A DNA stretch of 6,680 nucleotides from Bacteroidota bacterium (lineage in GTDB: Bacteria > Bacteroidota > Bacteroidia > Chitinophagales > Chitinophagaceae): NCBI GenBank assembly GCA_025361325.1, contig JANYAL010000376.1, forward strand, positions 1-6,680, read 5' to 3'. Below, one piece after another: positions 4,578 to 6,680 of this stretch. The notes beneath the pieces are model-generated. The model worked only from the letters and a program-made list of their open reading frames with translations, was not told the DNA's origin and ran no database searches. Position 1 is the stretch's first letter. Each line of letters begins with the position of its first letter. The position numbers were made by a program, and so were the translations under genes.

Positions 4578-5225
4578 ATGTACATCCTAACTGATGACCT
4601 CCCTTTTCCGCCCCTGGCGCTGGCTGGAGAGGATGGCCTGCTGGCCATCGGCGGCGACCTGGGCACAGAAAGACTTTTGCTGGCTTACCGCAACGGCATC
4701 TTCCCCTGGTATAATGAGGACGAACCCATTTGCTGGTGGAGCCCAAACCCACGTTTTGTGCTATTCCCTGATGAACTGAAGATCCACAGGAGTATGCGCC
4801 AGGTACTCAGGAGCAATACATTCAGGTTTACCGTCAACCGCAATTTCAGTGCAGTGATTTTGAATTGCATGACCATGCACAGAAAGCACCAGGGCGGCAC
4901 CTGGATATCCCCGGCCATGCAGGATGCCTATAACAGGCTGCATGAAGAAGGACACGCACACAGCGCAGAGGCCTGGATGGATGAGGAACTCGTAGGCGGA
5001 CTGTATGGCATACGCATAGGCAGGATATTCTTCGGCGAAAGCATGTTCAGCAAGGTCGGGAATGCCAGTAAATTTACTTTCATCCGTTACATAAATCAAT
5101 TGCAGCAGGAAGGTGTTCAACTGATCGACTGCCAGGTGTATACCAGCCACCTGGAAAGCCTGGGTGCCCGGATGATTCCCAGGGAAGCTTTCGCCGCATT
5201 ACTCCGGGAGAACATTGGAGCTTAA
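4578..5225 (+). CDS. aat: Leucyl/phenylalanyl-tRNA-protein transferase
   Basis: A 215-residue cytoplasmic enzyme that transfers Leu or Phe from aminoacyl-tRNA to the N-terminus of proteins (Lys/Arg N-termini in E. coli), creating the degrons that ClpS reads. Family motifs appear in order: DGLLAIGGDL (19-28), YRNGIFPWY (37-45), WWSPNPRFVL (53-62), GGTWISPAMQDAY (106-118), LHEEGHAHSAEAW (121-133), ELVGGLYG (137-144), FFGESMFS (151-158), ASKFTF (163-168) and LIDCQV (182-187). E154, D184 and Q186 line up with E156, D186 and Q188 of the E. coli active site by motif. It is somewhat shorter than the E. coli enzyme (234) because of a short N-terminus, and all core motifs are kept. It starts seven bases after clpS, so the two are almost certainly cotranscribed. 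Confidence 0.95.
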   Translation: MYILTDDLPFPPLALAGEDGLLAIGGDLGTERLLLAYRNGIFPWYNEDEPICWWSPNPRFVLFPDELKIHRSMRQVLRSNTFRFTVNRNFSAVILNCMTMHRKHQGGTWISPAMQDAYNRLHEEGHAHSAEAWMDEELVGGLYGIRIGRIFFGESMFSKVGNASKFTFIRYINQLQQEGVQLIDCQVYTSHLESLGARMIPREAFAALLRENIGA

Positions 5226-5231
5226 ATACCT

Positions 5232-5239
5232 TAATTTTG
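5232..5239 (+). promoter_or_regulatory. -7 promoter element of the acyl-CoA dehydrogenase gene
   Basis: TAATTTTG is an exact TAnnTTTG match, seven bases after the aat stop and 21 bases before the ATG at 5261, giving a leader of about 15 bases. The nearest upstream TTG (5215-5217) is only 14 bases away, which is short for a -33 box. No terminator separates it from aat, so read-through may also supply transcript. Confidence 0.45.
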
Positions 5240-5260
5240 TTCCTAAACCTACAATCGCTT

Positions 5261-6415
5261 ATGCAGTTACAACTCTCCGAAGAACATTTGATGATTCAGA
5301 AAGCCGCACGTGATTTTGCCAACAACGATTGCCTTCCCGGTGTCATCGAACGCGATGAATTGCAGAAATTCCCCAAAGAACAGATCGAACAACTGGCAGA
5401 ACTGGGTTTCATGGGCATGATGGTGAAACCGGAATATGGCGGCAGCGGCATGGACACGATCAGTTATGTGCTTGCCATGGAAGAGATCAGCAAGGTGGAT
5501 GCCAGCGTGAGTGTTTGCATGAGCGTGAACAACAGCCTGGTTTGCTATGGCCTGCAGGAATACGGGACCGAAGAACAAAAGAAGAATTACCTCACCCCCC
5601 TGGCACAGGGTAAAAAGAATGGTGAACTTTATATCGGTGCTTTCTTACTAAGCGAACCCGAGGCAGGCAGTGACGCTACTTCCCAGAAAACCACAGCCGA
5701 GGATAAAGGCGACCATTACCTGCTGAACGGTACGAAGAACTGGATCACCAACGGCAACAGCGCAAGCGTTTACCTGGTCATCGCACAAACGGATGCCGGT
5801 AAGGGGAGCAGGGGTATCAACGTATTCATCGTTGAAAAGAACTGGCCGGGTGTATTGGTGGGTGCCAAAGAGAATAAACTGGGTATCCGTGGCAGTGATA
5901 CCCACAGCATACTTTTCAATGACGTGATAGTGCCCAAAGAGAACCGTATTGGGGAAGACGGGTTCGGTTTCAAGTTTGCCATGAAAACCCTCGCCGGCGG
6001 CCGTATCGGTATCGCCTCCCAGGCACTGGGCATCGCCAGCGGCGCCTATGAACGGGCACTTGCCTACAGCAAGCAGCGCAAGGCCTTCGGTACCGAGATC
6101 ATGCACCACCAGATCATACAGTTCAAACTCGCGGATATGGCCACACGCATTGAAGCGGCAAGACTGCTCTGCCTGAAAGCCGCCTGGGAAAAAGACGGGA
6201 ACCTCGATTACACGGTCAGCAGTTCAATGGCCAAGGTCTTTGCCAGTGAAACAGCCATGTGGACCACCACCGAGGCCGTACAGATACACGGCGGCTATGG
6301 CTTCGTGAAAGAATACCATGTGGAACGCCTGATGCGCGATGCCAAGATCACCCAGATCTATGAAGGCACCAGTGAAGTGCAGCGGATCGTGATCAGCAGA
6401 AGTATTTTAAGGTAA
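5261..6415 (+). CDS. Acyl-CoA dehydrogenase, short-chain (butyryl-CoA) type
   Basis: A 384-residue FAD enzyme that introduces the alpha-beta double bond into acyl-CoA in beta-oxidation or branched-chain amino acid breakdown, passing electrons to an electron-transfer flavoprotein. The N-terminal helical domain is about 1-120. Signature 1 is [12 protein letters not shown] (127-138), the beta domain has GTKNWITNG (157-165), and [22 protein letters not shown] (191-212) is typical of the family. [14 protein letters not shown] (246-259) and SKQRKAFG (270-277) begin the C-terminal domain. [20 protein letters not shown] (341-360) is signature 2. The catalytic base is the Glu of IYEGTSE, E368, at the same place as in short-chain enzymes. 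Chain-length preference is inferred from family resemblance only. The frame can be extended to a TTG at 5237, but that lies in the promoter element and adds unrelated residues, so I start at the ATG at 5261. Confidence 0.93.
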   Translation: MQLQLSEEHLMIQKAARDFANNDCLPGVIERDELQKFPKEQIEQLAELGFMGMMVKPEYGGSGMDTISYVLAMEEISKVDASVSVCMSVNNSLVCYGLQEYGTEEQKKNYLTPLAQGKKNGELYIGAFLLSEPEAGSDATSQKTTAEDKGDHYLLNGTKNWITNGNSASVYLVIAQTDAGKGSRGINVFIVEKNWPGVLVGAKENKLGIRGSDTHSILFNDVIVPKENRIGEDGFGFKFAMKTLAGGRIGIASQALGIASGAYERALAYSKQRKAFGTEIMHHQIIQFKLADMATRIEAARLLCLKAAWEKDGNLDYTVSSSMAKVFASETAMWTTTEAVQIHGGYGFVKEYHVERLMRDAKITQIYEGTSEVQRIVISRSILR

Positions 6416-6441
6416 TACGCAACAGGGTGGATATACAGATG

Positions 6442-6469
6442 TGCAGATGCGGGGCATTTGCAACTTTTT
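6442..6469 (+). terminator. Intrinsic terminator after the acyl-CoA dehydrogenase gene
   Basis: A 9-bp stem, TGCAGATGC (6442-6450) with GCATTTGCA (6454-6462) including one G-U pair, closes a GGG loop. It is followed, after two bases, by TTTTT (6465-6469). It lies 26 bases past the stop codon at 6415, so the following gene probably has its own promoter. Confidence 0.6.
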
Positions 6470-6501
6470 ATACACCTTACAAACCGGTTTTGCATAATCT
6501 G

Positions 6502-6680
6502 ATGAGCATCAATATTGCCAAATACAAAGAGATCCTGGAAGAACTGAAAGGCAAAGCCACCCTGGTTGCCGTGTCCAAGACAAAACCGGCGGAAGACATT
6601 AAAGCATTGTATGACCTGGGACAAAGAGATTTCGGCGAGAATTATGTACAGGAACTTACTGCAAAATACGAAGCACTTCC
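6502..6680 (+). CDS. YggS/PLPBP-family pyridoxal-phosphate-binding protein, N-terminal part (runs off the window)
   Basis: 59 complete codons from the ATG at 6502; the family is about 220-230 residues. LVAVSKTKP (21-29) is the family hallmark, with K26 expected to hold pyridoxal phosphate. FGENYVQEL (44-52) is the second conserved motif. Members keep free PLP in balance and affect amino- and keto-acid pools; they have no known catalytic reaction. The short N-terminus before the lysine (E. coli K36) is common in Bacteroidota. The gene is separated from the acyl-CoA dehydrogenase gene by 86 bp containing a terminator. No convincing promoter was found: the nearest candidate, CGGTTTTG at 6485-6492, lacks the TA of the -7 box. 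Confidence 0.9.
   Translation, partial: MSINIAKYKEILEELKGKATLVAVSKTKPAEDIKALYDLGQRDFGENYVQELTAKYEAL

Noticed and set aside
4761..5150. 129-codon open frame on the minus strand inside aat
   Set aside because: It is antisense to the conserved aat core and has no family resemblance or start-site support.
5237..5260. TTG start for the acyl-CoA dehydrogenase
   Set aside because: The TTG is part of the TAATTTTG promoter element. The conserved N-terminus begins at the ATG at 5261.
5648..6109. 153-codon open frame on the minus strand inside the acyl-CoA dehydrogenase gene
   Set aside because: It is antisense to conserved FAD-enzyme motifs, with a low-complexity product; a by-product of codon use.
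6485..6492. CGGTTTTG as a -7 element for the YggS-family gene
   Set aside because: It lacks the TA of TAnnTTTG, and the only upstream TTTG (6457-6460) is part of the terminator stem, 24 bases away.

Overview
The window looks like a chromosomal housekeeping stretch from a Bacteroidota bacterium, most likely Chitinophagaceae or a near relative. Three things point there. Promoter-like elements fit the Bacteroidota pattern (TTTG, about 17-23 bases, then TAnnTTTG). Several genes start without a Shine-Dalgarno sequence. The protein types (a bacterial GH3 protein, a DUF4258 protein with an N-terminal membrane segment, an MtaB-type tRNA methylthiotransferase, and a ClpS with the NDDVNTFD motif) are typical of that phylum. 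No mobile element, CRISPR array or phage gene was seen.

Layout. Bases 1-748 are on the minus strand: the first 72 codons of a GH3-family gene (217 down to the window edge), preceded by a small DUF4258 gene (748-296). A good promoter for the GH3 gene lies between them, overlapped by a perfect 16-bp palindrome. Divergent from these, mtaB (832-2085) overlaps by 13 bases a small gene with muconolactone-isomerase/YciI-like features (2073-2387). A single tRNA-Val(UAC) gene with its own promoter follows (2465-2539). A strong bidirectional hairpin terminator (2542-2572) then separates it from gdhA, which converges from the minus strand (3950-2598).

The 326-bp divergent region between gdhA and clpS (3951-4276) is the most regulatory-looking part of the window. 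It holds a perfect 11+1+11 palindrome just upstream of gdhA, a second inverted repeat sharing its half-site 44 bp away, and two further short palindromes. To the right, clpS (4277-4570) and aat (4578-5225) form a compact N-degron unit: Aat puts Leu/Phe on protein N-termini, and ClpS hands such proteins to a Clp protease. This ClpS has Asp where the substrate-contacting His normally sits. An acyl-CoA dehydrogenase (5261-6415) with its own promoter-like element and terminator follows, then the start of a YggS/PLPBP-family gene (6502 to the edge).

I found no clear new multi-gene system. The best leads are the gdhA operator array, the ClpS His-to-Asp change, the palindrome on the GH3 promoter and the apparently leaderless mtaB start. 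All functional calls rest on recognising motifs by eye; no database search was run.
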